Shown here one piece after another: positions 23,521-31,731 of a stretch of 64,000 nt of DNA. The stretch comes from Clostridia bacterium (GTDB taxonomy: Bacteria > Bacillota > Clostridia > Christensenellales > Borkfalkiaceae). The notes under the pieces were generated by a model. That model had not been told where the DNA came from. It did not search any database and worked only from the letters and a program-made list of their open reading frames with translations. The stretch lies in contig CAAFMS010000028.1 in assembly GCA_900764105.1 (NCBI GenBank), positions 43,893-107,892 of the forward strand. Reading direction: 5' to 3'. The translations under genes and the position numbers were made by a program. Position 1 is the stretch's first letter, and the number at the start of each line of letters is the position of its first letter.

Positions 23521-25617
23521 ATGAACAAAACGGCAAAAACAGTTATTTCCGTTATTCTCGCCATTGCCGCCCTTTTCGGAGTTCTCGCCTTAGCAGGCGT
23601 TTTCACGGGAAGTTCTACGGACGTAGCAACTTCCGAGTTCTTCAAAAAGATAGGCGTCGAGTACGTTGACGTAACGGTTGACGGCAATACGGAGAAAAAA
23701 GTCGCATACAACGCGGAGACGGGTAAAAAATACAGAGTTTCCGTAAACGTTTACAACCTCACGGCTTATGAGGTTCTCGATAACGGAAAATACAAAAAGG
23801 CTTATACGACTAACCTTTACCCGACCGCCATATTTCAGGAAGAACTCGAAGTTCTGAAGAAAAACGGCGTGGTCATCGACTGCTCCGACCCGAACGAAGG
23901 CTCGTTCCTTTCAAGTCTCGTGATGCCGCTTCTTATGCTCGGCGTAGGCGTTCTCGCGATAATGTTCCTCATGCGTTCGGTAAACGGCGCAAACAAGGGC
24001 GCGATGGACTTCGGCAAGACCAAAGCGAGAGTAAATCACAATATCAAGGTGAGATTTGCGGACGTCGCGGGCGCGGAAGAGGAAAAGGAAGAGTTACAGG
24101 AAATAGTAGAATTTTTGAAAAATCCGCGTAAATTCTCCGCGCTCGGCGCGAGAATACCCAAGGGCGTTCTTCTCGTAGGACCTCCGGGAACGGGTAAAAC
24201 CTTATTCGCGAAAGCAGTCGCGGGCGAAGCGAACGTTCCTTTCTTCTCCATAAGCGGTTCGGACTTCGTGGAAATGTTCGTCGGCGTAGGCGCGAGCAGG
24301 GTCAGAGACCTTTTCGCAATGGCTAAAAAGTCTATGCCCTGTATAGTATTTATCGACGAAATCGACGCCGTAGGTCGTCAGAGAGGCGCAGGTCTCGGCG
24401 GCGGCAACGACGAAAGAGAACAAACTCTTAACCAACTTCTCGTTCAGATGGACGGTTTCGAGGCGAACGACGGTATTATAATCATGGCGGCTACAAACCG
24501 CGCGGATATTCTCGACCCCGCGCTTATGCGTCCCGGCAGATTTGACAGACAGATTTACGTCAATATGCCCGACGTAAGAGGCAGAGAGGCTATTTTAAAA
24601 GTTCATTCGAGAAACAAACCGCTCGCGGCGAACGTCAATTTCAAAGTTCTCGCGCGTATGACGGCGGGCTTCTCGGGCGCGGATATCGCGAACCTTTTAA
24701 ACGAAGCGGCAATTCTCGCGGCGAGAAAAAGCGAAAAGGCTATTACGAATATCGACCTCTACGAGGCGATTAACAAAGTCATTATGGGACCGCAGAAGAA
24801 GAGTCGTCTCATTACCGAGTCGGATAAACGTATCACCGCTTATCACGAATCGGGTCACGCGATCTTAGCGAGACTTCTCCCCCATTGCGACCCCGTACAG
24901 GAAGTTTCGATTATTCCGAGAGGCTCGGCAGGCGGCTACACGCTTACCCGTCCCGACGGAGACGAACAGTATTACGGCAAGGCTAAACTTCTCGACGAAA
25001 TCGTAATGACTTACGGCGGAAGAGTTGCCGAGGAACTCATTATTAAAGATATTTCTTCGGGCGCGTCGAGCGACATTAAAGCGGCAACCGACAGAGCGAG
25101 AAGAATGGTTACCCAATGGGGTATGAGCGACAAGGTCGGCCCCGTCAACTACGGCGACAACGAACAGGTGTTTATCGGCAGAGATTACGAAACGAAAGCC
25201 GGTTACAGCGAACACACCGCGGCGATTATCGACGAGGAAGTTCAGCGTATAATCAAGGAAGCCCACGAAAGAGCCGTCGAACTTCTCACCGCAAACAAGA
25301 AGTTGCTCGACAATATGGCGAGACTTCTTATCGAAAGAGAGACCATTTATCAGGACGAAGTAGACCTTATAATGGAAGGCAAAGACGTCAAGGAAATACT
25401 CGAATTTATGGATAAACGCGATAAAGAGCGTATCGAAAACCCGTTCAAGCGTTATACCTCCGACGAAAACAAGGCAGATGGAAACGCCGCCCCGACCGAT
25501 AACGGCGAAAGCACAAAGGTTGAGGAAAAGCCGAACGAAAACGCAAGCGAAACGGTCGAAAATGCCCCGAAAACGCCGACGGCAGACGAGGACAACGCGG
25601 AAGATAAAAAAGAGTAA
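23521..25617 (+). CDS. ftsH: ATP-dependent zinc metalloprotease FtsH
   Basis: 698 residues; membrane-anchored hexameric AAA+ protease that degrades damaged membrane and regulatory proteins. Order: membrane segment 8-30, extracytoplasmic domain to about 135, second membrane segment 137-153, AAA domain with Walker A GPPGTGKT (about 220-227), Walker B FIDEID (about 276-281), arginine-finger region MRPGRFDRQ, then peptidase domain with HESGH (about 442-446). The last 60 residues are a charged Glu/Lys/Asn-rich tail. RBS AAAGGAG. Complete and of family length. Confidence 0.97.
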   Translation: MNKTAKTVISVILAIAALFGVLALAGVFTGSSTDVATSEFFKKIGVEYVDVTVDGNTEKKVAYNAETGKKYRVSVNVYNLTAYEVLDNGKYKKAYTTNLYPTAIFQEELEVLKKNGVVIDCSDPNEGSFLSSLVMPLLMLGVGVLAIMFLMRSVNGANKGAMDFGKTKARVNHNIKVRFADVAGAEEEKEELQEIVEFLKNPRKFSALGARIPKGVLLVGPPGTGKTLFAKAVAGEANVPFFSISGSDFVEMFVGVGASRVRDLFAMAKKSMPCIVFIDEIDAVGRQRGAGLGGGNDEREQTLNQLLVQMDGFEANDGIIIMAATNRADILDPALMRPGRFDRQIYVNMPDVRGREAILKVHSRNKPLAANVNFKVLARMTAGFSGADIANLLNEAAILAARKSEKAITNIDLYEAINKVIMGPQKKSRLITESDKRITAYHESGHAILARLLPHCDPVQEVSIIPRGSAGGYTLTRPDGDEQYYGKAKLLDEIVMTYGGRVAEELIIKDISSGASSDIKAATDRARRMVTQWGMSDKVGPVNYGDNEQVFIGRDYETKAGYSEHTAAIIDEEVQRIIKEAHERAVELLTANKKLLDNMARLLIERETIYQDEVDLIMEGKDVKEILEFMDKRDKERIENPFKRYTSDENKADGNAAPTDNGESTKVEEKPNENASETVENAPKTPTADEDNAEDKKE

Positions 25618-25682
25618 AACTCAAAGATACGCCCGAACTCGTTTGCGGCTGAAACGGCAACAATTACGATAATAAAGCGAAT

Positions 25683-25716
25683 TTAAGGGGCGTCGCCTAT
25701 CGGCGACGCCCCTTAA
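25683..25716. terminator. 15-bp perfect hairpin after ftsH
   Basis: TTAAGGGGCGTCGCC and its complement flank a TATC loop. There is no U-tract; it may terminate ftsH weakly or be a GC-rich repeat. Confidence 0.5.
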
Positions 25717-25747
25717 CAGGAATTATATTTTGCCCCGCAGAGTTGTA

Positions 25748-25911
25748 TTTGCCTTGCGGCAAGTAAAATCGCAGGCTGCGGTGAGATTTGCCTGTCGGCA
25801 AGTTTTAAGTGAGACCGTAGGGGACGACGCCGACGATATTCGCTTCCTCCTTCGGGGGTAAATTCCTCCGTTTCATCGGGAGAGCCAAACCCCATAGGGG
25901 AAAGCAAGAAT
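25748..25911. repeat. Mosaic of dispersed intergenic repeats
   Basis: Contains TTGCC(T)TGCGGCAAGT units, CAGGCTGCGGTGAGATTTG (also, reversed, at about 28076), half a REP head (25817), CTTCCTCCTTCGGGGG (family 2, 25843) and ACCCCATAGGGGAA (also at 33871). No gene is seen between 25618 and 25931. Confidence 0.7.
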
Positions 25912-25931
25912 TAAAAACAAAATTACAAACT

Positions 25932-26495
25932 ATGAAAACGACTGACAATCAAAAAATCCGCGAGGCAAAAAAACAACTCGGCGACACCTTTAAACCCGAT
26001 TTCCCCGACCCCATAAAAGAGGCGAAACAAATGCGCGAGGCAATGGAAAAGTACGGTCTCAATCAGACCGAACTCGCCGCCGCAATAGGCAAAAGCCGCT
26101 CTTCTGTCGCCAACTCCCTGAGACTTCTGTCGCTCTCCCCCGATATTCTCTCGCTCGTTACTTCGAGAAAAATTTCGGCGGGTCACGCTCGCTGTCTCGT
26201 CTCTTTGCCCTACGAGAAACAACGCATCGTCGCCTCGGCGATTATCCGCAAGAAACTAAGCGTTCGGGACGCCGAAAAACTCGCGAGCGGCAAAATCGAA
26301 ATCACGGGCTATACTCCGAGCAAAGATTTCAGCCCCGAATTCCGCGATATGCTCCGCAGAATGGAACGCGCGTTCGGCACCAAAGTGACCGCTACGGGTA
26401 CGGAAAACAGAGGCAGAATACTCATCGACTACTTCTCAATCGACGATTTGGAGAGAATCTGCGAGGTACTCGACCTTGCCGAATCTTATGAATAA
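25932..26495 (+). CDS. ParB/Noc-like protein lacking the N-terminal CTPase domain
   Basis: 187 residues. Residues about 28-115 match the central ParB helix-turn-helix domain (YGLNQTELAAAIGKSRSSVANSLRLL, ISAGHARCLVSL, KLSVRDAEKLAS). Residues about 135-187 resemble the C-terminal dimerisation domain (GRILIDYFSIDDLERICEVL). The N-terminal ParBc domain with the GERRxR box, about 100 residues, is absent, and the upstream DNA is repeat sequence with no remnant of it. No parA is adjacent and no RBS is seen. It may be a stand-alone DNA-binding protein derived from ParB or Noc, or a decayed copy; the frame is intact. Confidence 0.8.
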   Translation: MKTTDNQKIREAKKQLGDTFKPDFPDPIKEAKQMREAMEKYGLNQTELAAAIGKSRSSVANSLRLLSLSPDILSLVTSRKISAGHARCLVSLPYEKQRIVASAIIRKKLSVRDAEKLASGKIEITGYTPSKDFSPEFRDMLRRMERAFGTKVTATGTENRGRILIDYFSIDDLERICEVLDLAESYE

Positions 26496-26536
26496 TACGT
26501 CACTTACCCGACAAACAATGACGATAATTTTACCTC

Positions 26537-26551
26537 GATAATCGACTTATA
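26537..26551 (-). repeat. Interspersed 15-bp word, copy 2
   Basis: Exact reverse complement of TATAAGTCGATTATC; its last base is the A of the following gene's ATG. Confidence 0.85.
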
Positions 26552-27966
26552 TGCTTACTTTTGATAAATATTCGATAAACAATCTGAAAAAATACGCAGA
26601 CAAAATAGACTTATCCCCATACAACGTAAACGACGTGTCGAAAGGCAGTTTCTTTATGTGGCACAAGGGCGTGAACCTCGCCTTTTGCGAAACGGAAGGT
26701 TCGTTTATATCTATGCAGGATATATGCGGCGAACCGTCCTTTTCATACCCGTTCGGCGGCGACGAAGAAGCGGCTTTGAAAAACCTCATAGAATACGTCA
26801 AAGAGAACGACCTGCCGCTCAAATTTTACGGGGTGACAGAGGAAATCCTCGAAAAAATCAAAGTCTCGCCCCTTTTCCCGAAAATATCCTACGGATACGA
26901 GAGAAAATGGAGCGATTACGTCTATTCCGCCGCGGAAATTGCCGAATTTAAGGGCAAAAAGTTCAGCGGACAGCGAAATCACATAAACAAATTCAAGTCT
27001 CTTTACGGCGAACCGCAATTCAAACCGCTTGAAAAATCGGATATTGCCGCCGTAAAAGAAATGCTCACGCTGTACGCGAAAGAACACCCGTCGCCCTGCT
27101 ACGAGGAAAACGAGGAATACCTGCACACGATAGAACTTCTCGAAAATTTCTTCGAGTTGAATCTTATCGGCGGAATGATTATACTGAACGGCAAACCCGT
27201 TTCGGTGACTATCGGCGAAGTTCAACGGGGCGAAAATCTCATAATTCACGTCGAAAAAGCCTTGAAAAGCGTTTTGGGCGTATACCCGACCACGTTTAAC
27301 GCGTTCGTAAAATACGCTTTCACCCTCTACCCGAATTTACAGACGGCGAACCGCGAGGACGATTCGGGCGATATGGGACTGAGAACCTCGAAACTTCAAT
27401 ACAACCCCGTAAAACTCGTCGATAAATACCTTGTAAAAATAAATTCGCCTTTATACTCGCTTACCGAAACGCCGACTATAGACGAAAACGGAATAGTTTT
27501 AAGCGAGATTAAAGAGGCGGACAAACAGGCGTACAGAAACCTTTGTACGGACAAGGAAAACAATCGGCTTTGGGGTTACGACTACGAGACCGATTCGTCG
27601 ATTACGGGCGAAATAAACGACGATACCTTTTACGACATAGTTAAATTCGACCGCTTAATCGGCGAGGGAATAAGTTTCGCTATCCGTGAAAAAAGCGTCG
27701 ATAATCGACTTATAGGCGAGGTTATTATATATAATTTCACTTATAACGGCTCGGCTGAAATAGGCGTAAGGGTAGAAAAAGAAAGTCAAGGGAAAGGGAT
27801 AGGAACGAAAGCCTTTAAACTCGGAGCGGACTTTGCGGAAAACGTATTAAAAGTAAAAATCAAAGCGAAGTGCTATAAAGAAAACGTAAAGTCGAAAGAG
27901 ACGATATTGTCCTGCGGTTTCAATCAAGTTTCGGAGGACGAAGAATTTTATTATTTCGCGCGGTAA
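26551..27966 (+). CDS. DUF2156 domain fused to a GNAT acetyltransferase
   Basis: 471 residues. The N-terminal 310 residues match DUF2156, an acyltransferase-fold family related to the C-terminal domain of phosphatidylglycerol lysyltransferases (KFSGQRNHINKFK, ENLIIHVEKA, NREDDSGDMGLRTSK, SKLQYNPVKLVDKY). Residues 320-471 are a RimJ/RimL-like GNAT domain with the acetyl-CoA loop KESQGKGIGTKAF. There is no membrane segment, so it is cytoplasmic. Substrates unknown. No RBS; the ATG directly follows the interspersed 15-bp word. The fusion of two GNAT-fold domains suggests a coupled or two-site acyl transfer (inference). Confidence 0.82.
   Translation: MLTFDKYSINNLKKYADKIDLSPYNVNDVSKGSFFMWHKGVNLAFCETEGSFISMQDICGEPSFSYPFGGDEEAALKNLIEYVKENDLPLKFYGVTEEILEKIKVSPLFPKISYGYERKWSDYVYSAAEIAEFKGKKFSGQRNHINKFKSLYGEPQFKPLEKSDIAAVKEMLTLYAKEHPSPCYEENEEYLHTIELLENFFELNLIGGMIILNGKPVSVTIGEVQRGENLIIHVEKALKSVLGVYPTTFNAFVKYAFTLYPNLQTANREDDSGDMGLRTSKLQYNPVKLVDKYLVKINSPLYSLTETPTIDENGIVLSEIKEADKQAYRNLCTDKENNRLWGYDYETDSSITGEINDDTFYDIVKFDRLIGEGISFAIREKSVDNRLIGEVIIYNFTYNGSAEIGVRVEKESQGKGIGTKAFKLGADFAENVLKVKIKAKCYKENVKSKETILSCGFNQVSEDEEFYYFAR
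27700..27714 (-). repeat. Interspersed 15-bp word, copy 3 (inside CDS)
   Basis: Exact copy within the GNAT domain. The identity with copy 4 extends to 19 bp (CGCCTATAAGTCGATTATC in the opposite orientation). Confidence 0.85.
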
Positions 27967-28023
27967 TAACCATTGCCGCAAAGCAAATATATTTTATGAA
28001 GAAGAATACCACGTCCGTTTAAA

Positions 28024-28048
28024 GGGACGTCGAGGCGCCGTCCCCTAC
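28024..28048 (-). repeat. REP element
   Basis: Minus-oriented short REP. With the plus-oriented copy at 28265 it brackets a 216-bp spacer resembling that at 19564-19691 (shared AAATCTTC, ATAAAAAAG, TTGCTT words). The 27967-28374 stretch holds only repeats, including TTGCC-type units at about 28064-28140. Confidence 0.8.
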
Positions 28049-28264
28049 GGCAGTAAAACAAACTTGCCAACAGGCAAATCTCACCGCAGCCTTTCACTTA
28101 CCGCAAATCAAATATAACTTTGCGAAGCAAAATACCACGTCCCCTGCGGCAGAACTTATTAAATCTTCAAAGCATAAAAAAGATTGCTTCTGAATGATTT
28201 TATTTTAACTATATTGAACAAACGTTTGAAATAGCCAACGTATAAACTTTTTATATCTACAATC

Positions 28265-28289
28265 GTAGGGGACGGCGCCTCGACGTCCC
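28265..28289 (+). repeat. REP element
   Basis: Plus-oriented short REP, GTAG at 28265-28268, intact stem. Confidence 0.8.
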
Positions 28290-28374
28290 GTTTCCTGTTT
28301 TTTACAGTCACGAAATACGAACGGATTTAAAAGTATGACGACTCCGAAAATGCTAAACTGTCTGCAGAAGATAA

Positions 28375-28734
28375 TCAGCCTCGGGAAAAAGCGTAGGAAC
28401 GCAACGCCGAAATAACGACGGCATAATCCGCCCTCACTTTTTCAAACGGCTCGTCCGCGCCGTCAAAAGTCCGCTTTCTGAGAACTTCCGTGAGTTCCGA
28501 AGCCGACTCCCCGAGATTTTTAAACCCGAGATTTAACGCCACGCCTTTAAGCGTGTGCGCCGCCCGAAACGCGTCTTCTGCGTTTCGGTTTTTCATCGCT
28601 TTTTCAAGCGATGAAAAACCGTCGTCGTCCAGAAATCCGAGCGCAAGTTGCGCCGCGAACTCTTCAGATATAAGTCTCTTCACCACGTCTTTGTAATCGC
28701 CGCCTACGGCTTCGTACAGGCTTTTAATCGTCAT
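28375..28734 (-). CDS. Histidine phosphotransfer (HPt) domain protein
   Basis: 119 residues. Phospho-accepting His60 in AAHTLKGVALNLG is the HPt signature; the rest is helical. It passes phosphate between receiver domains. The ATG overlaps the stop of the upstream hybrid kinase by four bases (ATGA), so it is the likely relay partner of that kinase and possibly of the receiver domain in the GGDEF/HD-GYP protein of the same operon. Confidence 0.9.
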   Translation of the reverse strand: MTIKSLYEAVGGDYKDVVKRLISEEFAAQLALGFLDDDGFSSLEKAMKNRNAEDAFRAAHTLKGVALNLGFKNLGESASELTEVLRKRTFDGADEPFEKVRADYAVVISALRSYAFSRG

Positions 28735-30917
28735 TTTCTACCCCCCCCCCGAATTTTTTTCACGAGACGAACTATACAGTTAATCAACTTATCGCCGTCT
28801 ATCGGCTTTGCGATGTGGGCGTCCATACCTGCGGTTCTGGCGTTCTCGACGTCCTCGGCGAACGCGCTCGCGGTCATCGCGATTATAGGCACGGTCACAG
28901 CGTCGGATCTATTCATAGCGCGGATTTCCCTCGTTGCCGTAAGACCGTCGACAACGGGCATCATAACGTCCATAAGAACGACGTCTATCTCCCCGACCTC
29001 GCTGTTTTTAAACGCCTCGACAGCCTGCTCTCCGTCGCTTACGGACGTAACGTTCGCCCCCGCTACTTTCAGTATGAACTCGACTATCTCGGTATTTATC
29101 TTGTTGTCTTCCGCAACGAGAACGTTAATTCCGTCAAGTTTCCTTTCTCCGCTCGTTTTTAGCGAGTCCGTCTCTTTTTTCGCTTTTTCGGATATCTTAA
29201 AATCAACGTTTACGGTAAAGGTCGTACCCTCTCCCTTTTTGCTTTCGACAGATATATTCCAGCCTGCTCTGTCAATGATTTTTTTGACTATCGCAAGCCC
29301 CAATCCCACTCCTTCGGAATTGTTCGAATCGAATTGTTTCTCTCGTTCGAACGGCTCGTACATCTTATGTATAAACTCTTCGTCCATACCGATTCCCGTA
29401 TCCGAACACTTTAATTCGAATCTCGCGGTATCGTCGTCGCAACCCGTTTCTATGCAGGTAAAAACGACTTTCCCGTCTGCCTTATTGTATTTTATGGCGT
29501 TATTTATCAGGTTGGTGAGAATCCTCTTGAACTGAACGCGACAACCGTAGAGATAGTCGTGCGTAATATTTTTCGCATCAAAAACGAGTAAAATACCCGC
29601 CTCTTTCGCCTGAACGCTCATAAATTCCCCTATCTCGTCCAGAAGTTCGCTCATTACGAACGCCTCGTCTTTCCATACGGGTTCGGAAGTCGTGAGTTTA
29701 TTCATATCGAGAATATCGTTTACGAGGTCCAAAAGGTATCCCGACGCGTTCCAGATTTTTTCGCGACATTCTTTCTGCACCTCGGGGTCGTCGTAATAAT
29801 ATTCGCCTATTTTAACCATTCCGCGAATACCGTTTATAGGCGTTCGAATATCGTGGCTCATTCGCCTTAAAAAGTCGGTTTTCGCCTCGTTCGCGCGGAT
29901 TGCCTCTCTCGTAAGCCTTTCGCTTTCTTTTCTGAACGCCTCGTCTTTTATCTCCTGTTTGACTCGTCTTTTCTTCGCGTTCATCTGAACCACGGAAATG
30001 ACCGCAACCGCGATAAGCAAATAGAGGAAAACAAGGTACAGAAGAATTATCGTACGCCTTTCAAATACTTCGGCGTCGGTAATATACGCGTACACGAACA
30101 GATTTTTGCTCGCCGTTCTCGCGCCGTAATAGGTTCCGTCGTCCTCCACTCGTATAATATCGTCGTCGTTTATTTCTCGCAATTTACGAACCACGGGACA
30201 ATTCTCGGCGAGCATACCGACTCTTCCTTCGACGTTGGAAGCGAGTACGTATGTTCCGTCGGTTACCGTTATCGCGCCGCTTTTTCCGAAAACGTAACCC
30301 TTTAAAAGAGTCGTAATAGAAAATCTCTCGTCCTCGACGTCCTCTACGCGGCGGCGTTTAAAACACAAAACCGCGCCGTTGCCGTCTCCTCTCGCAACCA
30401 TCGCGTAATCGTAATAATACGTCTCGCCGTCGCTTTTTTTCTCAGTCAACCTCTCGGAATAACTTTTGACGGAATCCTTGGAGATCCCTCCGTACATTTC
30501 GACGTACTGTTCCCACATAGCCGAGTTTTCGCCGCTTTCCGAATAATGCGCGATTATTCTGCCCGAAACGGAGTTTTCGTCGGTCTTGGTAAGAAGAATA
30601 CCGCTCAATCTGCTTTCTTTCGCCTGCCGGCTAATCTGCTCGGCGAGATCGGCGGAGTAGTCGAGCGAGTCTCTTATCGAGAACGCTTTATCGGAAACGT
30701 CGTAAAGACTACGCACAACTTCCTCGGCGGCGAGTTCTTCGTATCGTATGCATTGCTGTTTAACGTACTGCGCCGCGGCGTTCATTTGCTTTTTTGCCGA
30801 GGTTTTGCCCGTTGCGGTAGTAATGAGAGCGGCGAACACCCCGATCACTATCCCCGCAAGTATAAAAATAGACGTATGTATAAGTCCTACTTTTGAATCT
30901 CTATTTCGTCCTTTCAT
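28731..30917 (-). CDS. Membrane hybrid sensor histidine kinase (sensor-HisKA-HATPase-REC)
   Basis: 728 residues from the Met at 30917; a longer frame to 30962 lies inside the upstream gene. Membrane segments near residues 12-35 and about 290-310 flank an extracellular sensor domain. Then come HisKA with SHDIRTPING (His about 352), HATPase with NAIKYN, DTGIGMDEE and GLGLAIVKK, and a C-terminal receiver with VLMDVMMP (Asp about 647). The start overlaps the end of the solute-binding lipoprotein gene by 17 bases, suggesting that protein presents a ligand to the sensor. A run of ten G at the 3' end (28741-28750) could slip and alter the last residues and coupling to the HPt gene. Confidence 0.92.
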   Translation of the reverse strand: MKGRNRDSKVGLIHTSIFILAGIVIGVFAALITTATGKTSAKKQMNAAAQYVKQQCIRYEELAAEEVVRSLYDVSDKAFSIRDSLDYSADLAEQISRQAKESRLSGILLTKTDENSVSGRIIAHYSESGENSAMWEQYVEMYGGISKDSVKSYSERLTEKKSDGETYYYDYAMVARGDGNGAVLCFKRRRVEDVEDERFSITTLLKGYVFGKSGAITVTDGTYVLASNVEGRVGMLAENCPVVRKLREINDDDIIRVEDDGTYYGARTASKNLFVYAYITDAEVFERRTIILLYLVFLYLLIAVAVISVVQMNAKKRRVKQEIKDEAFRKESERLTREAIRANEAKTDFLRRMSHDIRTPINGIRGMVKIGEYYYDDPEVQKECREKIWNASGYLLDLVNDILDMNKLTTSEPVWKDEAFVMSELLDEIGEFMSVQAKEAGILLVFDAKNITHDYLYGCRVQFKRILTNLINNAIKYNKADGKVVFTCIETGCDDDTARFELKCSDTGIGMDEEFIHKMYEPFEREKQFDSNNSEGVGLGLAIVKKIIDRAGWNISVESKKGEGTTFTVNVDFKISEKAKKETDSLKTSGERKLDGINVLVAEDNKINTEIVEFILKVAGANVTSVSDGEQAVEAFKNSEVGEIDVVLMDVMMPVVDGLTATREIRAMNRSDAVTVPIIAMTASAFAEDVENARTAGMDAHIAKPIDGDKLINCIVRLVKKIRGGGRK
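28741..28750 (-). repeat. Homopolymer G10 tract at the kinase 3' end
   Basis: Ten consecutive G on the coding strand, the only GC homopolymer of this length noticed in the window, 7 bp before the HPt start codon. It encodes the C-terminal Gly run. Confidence 0.9.
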
Positions 30918-31731
30918 AATCCACCACGTAATCGTTCGGGTCAAGTCCGTAAGACGAGACAAGATTTGCCATATAACCGTTGTGTTTCAGCAAGTAAAAA
31001 GCCTGATTTATTCTCTTTATCGTCTCGGGATGCATTCTTTTCAGAAACGCGACTCCGACCTGAACGTCGAGAAGAGCCTCGGGCAAAATACGAAGTTTTA
31101 CGGAACTCGTTTTCATATACTCCCTCAGGACGAGTTCGTGACCCGCGACCGCGTCGACGTAACCCTCGTTTATAGCCGCAAACATATAACTTATGTCGGT
31201 AAAACAGTTGAGGTATTTCAGTTTCGGAACAATCATTCTTACTCCTGCCCTGCCCGAAAGCACGTCGTCGGGTTTCGTCGAGGATTGAACCGCAATCCTT
31301 TTGTCGTTTAAATCGTCTATACTACCGATATCGCTGTCCTCTTTTACCGCGACGACCTGTCGGATATTCATATACGGTTCGGTCCAGTTGTAGTCGTTCT
31401 CTATGCCCGTCATAGTAAAACAGCACCATATACAGTCTATTTCACCGCGCATAAGAACGGCGTTTTTCATACTCCAGTTTATTCGTACGAATCTTGGTTT
31501 ATAGCCTATAATTTCACACACTTTCTCGGCAAGTTCGACGTCTAAGCCGACAAAATTTCCGTCGTCGTCGTGATAGACCACGGGCGCGTAATAGTCAACG
31601 CCGATTACAAGTTCGGGAAGATTTACGTCCTCGCTCTCTTCGCCGCCCTTTTTACAACCGCTCATCGCCGAAATACCGACGAAAACGACCGCTATGAGAG
31701 CGGCTATCTTTTGTATAAACGATTTATTCAT
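30901..31731 (-). CDS. Extracellular solute-binding lipoprotein, family 3 (amino-acid type)
   Basis: 276 residues. Lipobox MSGC with Cys26. The type 2 periplasmic-binding fold is shown by YAPVVYHDDDGNFVGLDVELAEKVCEIIGYKP, EIDCIWCCFTMT, IAVQSSTKPDDVL and EGYVDAVAGHELVL. No permease or ATPase genes accompany it, so it is more likely a sensor input for the neighbouring kinase than a transporter part (inference). It overlaps both neighbours (8 bases with the upstream gene, 17 with the kinase gene). RBS AGAGGA. Confidence 0.9.
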   Translation of the reverse strand: MNKSFIQKIAALIAVVFVGISAMSGCKKGGEESEDVNLPELVIGVDYYAPVVYHDDDGNFVGLDVELAEKVCEIIGYKPRFVRINWSMKNAVLMRGEIDCIWCCFTMTGIENDYNWTEPYMNIRQVVAVKEDSDIGSIDDLNDKRIAVQSSTKPDDVLSGRAGVRMIVPKLKYLNCFTDISYMFAAINEGYVDAVAGHELVLREYMKTSSVKLRILPEALLDVQVGVAFLKRMHPETIKRINQAFYLLKHNGYMANLVSSYGLDPNDYVVDYERTK

